Assembly: GCF_003255815.1 (NCBI RefSeq)
Contig: NC_037669.1
Location: 52,130,093-52,194,092, forward strand
Reading direction: 5' to 3'
Length of the DNA stretch: 64,000 nt
Source of the DNA: Theropithecus gelada
Taxonomy: Eukaryota; Chordata; Mammalia; Primates; Cercopithecidae
The position numbers and the translations under genes are program-made. The first letter of the stretch is position 1; the number at the start of each line of letters is the position of its first letter. The notes under the pieces were generated by a model that was not told the origin of the DNA, did not search any database, and worked only from the letters and a program-made list of their open reading frames with translations. Of this stretch, positions 62,358 to 64,000 are shown in pieces.

Positions 62358-62657
62358 GGCCGGGCACAGTGGCTCACACTTGTAATACCAGCACTTTGGG
62401 AGGCTGAGGCGGGTGGATCACCTGAGGTCAGGAGTTCGATACCAGCCTGGCAAACATGGAGAAACCCCGTCTCTACTAAAAATACAAAAATTAGCCAGGC
62501 GTGGTGGTGCATGCCTGTAATCCCAGCTAGTTGGGAGGCTGCGGCAGGAGGATTTCTTGAACCCGGGAGGAAGAGGTTGCAGTGAGCCAAGATCGTGCCA
62601 CTGCACGCCACCCTGGGCAACAGAGCAAGACTGTCTCAAAAAAAAAGAAAAGAAAAA
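62358..62657 (+). mobile_element. Alu (AluS-like), sense, with perfect 15-bp TSD
   Basis: 'ggccgggcacagtggctcacac', tail 'aaaaaaagaaaagaaaaa'. TSD GAAAATGGTTAGGAA at 62343-62357 and 62658-62672. Confidence 0.96.
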
Positions 62658-62689
62658 GAAAATGGTTAGGAAACATTAGCCTCCCTCTT

Positions 62690-62942
62690 TTTTTTTTTTT
62701 TTTGGAAACAGAGTGTAGCTCTGTCGCCCAGGCTGGAGTGCAGTGGCACCATCTCGGCTCACTGCAAGCTCCGCCTCCTGGGTTCACACCATTCTCTTGC
62801 CTCAGCCTCCCGAGTAGCTGCAACTACAGGCGCCCACCACCACACCCGGATAATTTTTTGTATTTTTAGTAGAGACGGGGTTTCACCCTGTTAGCCAGGA
62901 TGGTTTCGATCTCCTGACCACGTGAGCCATTGCGCCCGGTCC
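62690..62942 (-). mobile_element. AluY-like with internal deletion, antisense
   Basis: Poly-T, 'ggaaacagagtgtagctctgtcgcccagg'. 'ctcctgaccacgtgagcc' shows loss of about 55 bp of the left monomer. TSD TTAGCCTCCCTCTT (62676-62689) against TTAGCCTGCCTCTT (62943-62956). Confidence 0.93.
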
Positions 62943-63261
62943 TTAGCCTGCCTCTTAAGCTGTAAGTGGTCTCGATATGGAGACAGAAAGTAAAATACTA
63001 TGAATGATAAATAATCTAGGACTTGAATTAAAGTAGGTGTATTTTTATTTTATCACTTTTTATTAAAAGTTACTGTAGTGTGTTCTCTACTAAGTACCGG
63101 CACTATATTTTGAGTGCTTGCAAGACTTGGAATTCAATGTAAAATTACTGTTCTTGGACTGAGGTTACATTTTAGTCTTGTCAGTGGGTTCTTCACCAAT
63201 CAATTGGAATTGATTCCAATACAGTCTTCCCCCACAGTTGAATATAGAATAAAATCTGTTG

Positions 63262-63384
63262 CACACTGGGTGTAGGGGCACATGTGTGGCAGGACTGCTT
63301 GAGCCTAGGAGTTCAAGACCAGCCTGGGCAACATAGTGAGACCTCATCTCAATTGAAATATGTATCTATACAAAAAATAAAATT
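63262..63384 (+). mobile_element. Degenerate FLAM/Alu left monomer, sense
   Basis: 'cactgggtgtaggggcacatgtg', then 'gcttgagcctaggagttcaagaccagcctgggcaacatagtg'. The tail is A-rich. Confidence 0.75.
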
Positions 63385-63419
63385 CATTACAGTTCATCTT
63401 GCTGGAAAACAAAATACTG

Positions 63420-63565
63420 TTTTTTAATTTAAAAAAAATTTTTTAATTTAGAGATGGGGTCTTGCTGTGTTGACCAGGCTGGTCTCGAACTCCTGGCCTC
63501 AGGCAATCCTCCCATCTGGGCCTCCCCAAGTGCCGGGATTACAGGTGTGGACAACTGCGCACGGC
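63420..63565 (-). mobile_element. FLAM-like Alu monomer, antisense
   Basis: 'tttagagatggggtcttgctgtgttgaccagg' to 'ggacaactgcgcacggct'. Flanks 'acaaaatact'/'acaaagtatt' suggest the TSD. Confidence 0.8.
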
Positions 63566-63699
63566 TGACAAAGTATTTTTTGAAGACGTACCACTAAATG
63601 GAGATTTGATTCACATTTAATAGTTTTTGACAAGTCTTTTCTATTTAAAAAACGTTACTTTTTTTTGTAGCATTATTCTGGCTTTTCACTTAATTTAGT

Positions 63700-64000
63700 A
63701 AACATTTAAACGCCTTTGTATTCCAGATACTGAGCAAGATTGGCAGGGTTCTGCCCTTATGGAGCAGAAGGAAGGTAGGGAGACGGACTAAAACTTGAAA
63801 ACTATCTAACGTAAGTACCATGCAGAAAATGAAACAGTATTAATTGGCAGAAGGAGAGCGGGCAATTTTGGATAGTGTGGTTAAGGAAAGCCTCTCTAAA
63901 GAGATGTCTCTTGGGTGGAGACAAGATGTGAAAAAACCCAGCTTGCCTGTTTTGGGGGTTTCAGCCTTCCAGGTGAAGAGAAGCACAAAGTTCGGAAGTC
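63700..64000 (+). mobile_element. Ancient mammalian repeat (unnamed, L1M-like)
   Basis: 'agatactgagcaagattggcagggttctgcccttatggagc', then 'gtgtggttaaggaaagcctctctaaagag' and 'aggtgaagagaagcacaaag' follow the same word order as 49800-50160. RAF1 exon 2 is not present here. Confidence 0.5.

Larger units (their letters stand above)
18487..64000 (+). other. RAF1: RAF1 intron 1 (5' part; continues past the window)
   Basis: From the donor to the window end no sequence matching RAF1 exon 2 is seen. All reading frames are repeat-derived or chance, so the whole remainder is taken as intron 1. It is extremely Alu-rich, and antisense Alus outnumber sense ones by more than two to one. Alternative first exons or nested non-coding transcripts cannot be excluded. 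Confidence 0.75.

Noticed and set aside
561..63347. Over a hundred open frames of 60-190 codons
   Set aside because: Most translate Alu sequence (signature peptides such as SRLECSGAISAHCNLCLPG or SWDYRHAPP), L1 ORF2, L2 or chance frames, often starting at non-ATG codons. They are not genes.
63566..64000. Search for RAF1 exon 2 with the initiator ATG
   Set aside because: No sequence resembling the remembered start of the RAF1 coding region is present; the end is old-repeat-like intron.
1..64000. CRISPR arrays, tRNA, rRNA, snRNA, prokaryotic operons
   Set aside because: No regularly spaced repeats, no cloverleaf or snRNA cores were seen. The only RNA-gene relatives are 7SL-derived SINEs and tRNA-derived MIRs.

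Overview
This window is nuclear DNA of a catarrhine primate, most likely an Old World monkey of the macaque/baboon type. It is saturated with Alu SINEs: I delimit about 115 Alu or Alu-monomer pieces. The youngest copies carry the variants I associate with the Old World monkey AluYRa lineage (a 'ccggatctcagctcactg' block, 'cacctcgcccggctag', 'ggcttgagccacc') and have near-perfect target-site duplications (TSDs). The host-lineage call rests on these remembered diagnostics and was not checked by a database search. There is no bacterial, phage or CRISPR content.

Layout. 1-17.7 kb: intergenic, upstream of the only real gene. It holds Alus, old MIR/L2/L1M/MaLR remnants, a solo endogenous-retrovirus LTR nested inside an Alu and itself holding a younger Alu (4.3-5.4 kb), and a CRIP1-like processed pseudogene split by an Alu (7.8-8.5 kb). 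17.75-18.69 kb: a CpG island with TATA-less promoter features (GC box, YY1-type sites). It contains a non-coding first exon ending at a consensus splice donor (18486|18487). From memory this exon matches the 5'UTR exon of RAF1 (MAP-kinase-pathway serine/threonine kinase), transcribed on the + strand. 18.5-64 kb: the start of RAF1 intron 1. The coding exon 2 is not visible before the window ends. The intron holds a second small CpG patch (19.1 kb), about 80 Alu pieces, a 2.3-kb 5'-truncated L1 with a terminal inversion (46.75-49.09 kb), an antisense RPS27 retrocopy with an intact reading frame and perfect TSDs (61.66-62.01 kb), and several local rearrangements.

No protein-coding exon of a host gene is recognisable, and no intact gene other than the RPS27 retrocopy. 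Nearly all open reading frames are translations of Alu, L1 or L2 sequence. I found no unknown multi-gene system. The points most worth a second look are: the YY1 palindrome and upstream ORFs in RAF1 exon 1; the RPS27 retrocopy; an inverted duplication at 38.5 and 42.4 kb; a 22-bp templated insertion; the 35-bp hairpin at the L1 5' junction; a 7SL-like FRAM fossil next to a (GT)n tract; and several stratified transposon nests that record insertion order. All repeat boundaries are read by eye and may be off by a few bases.
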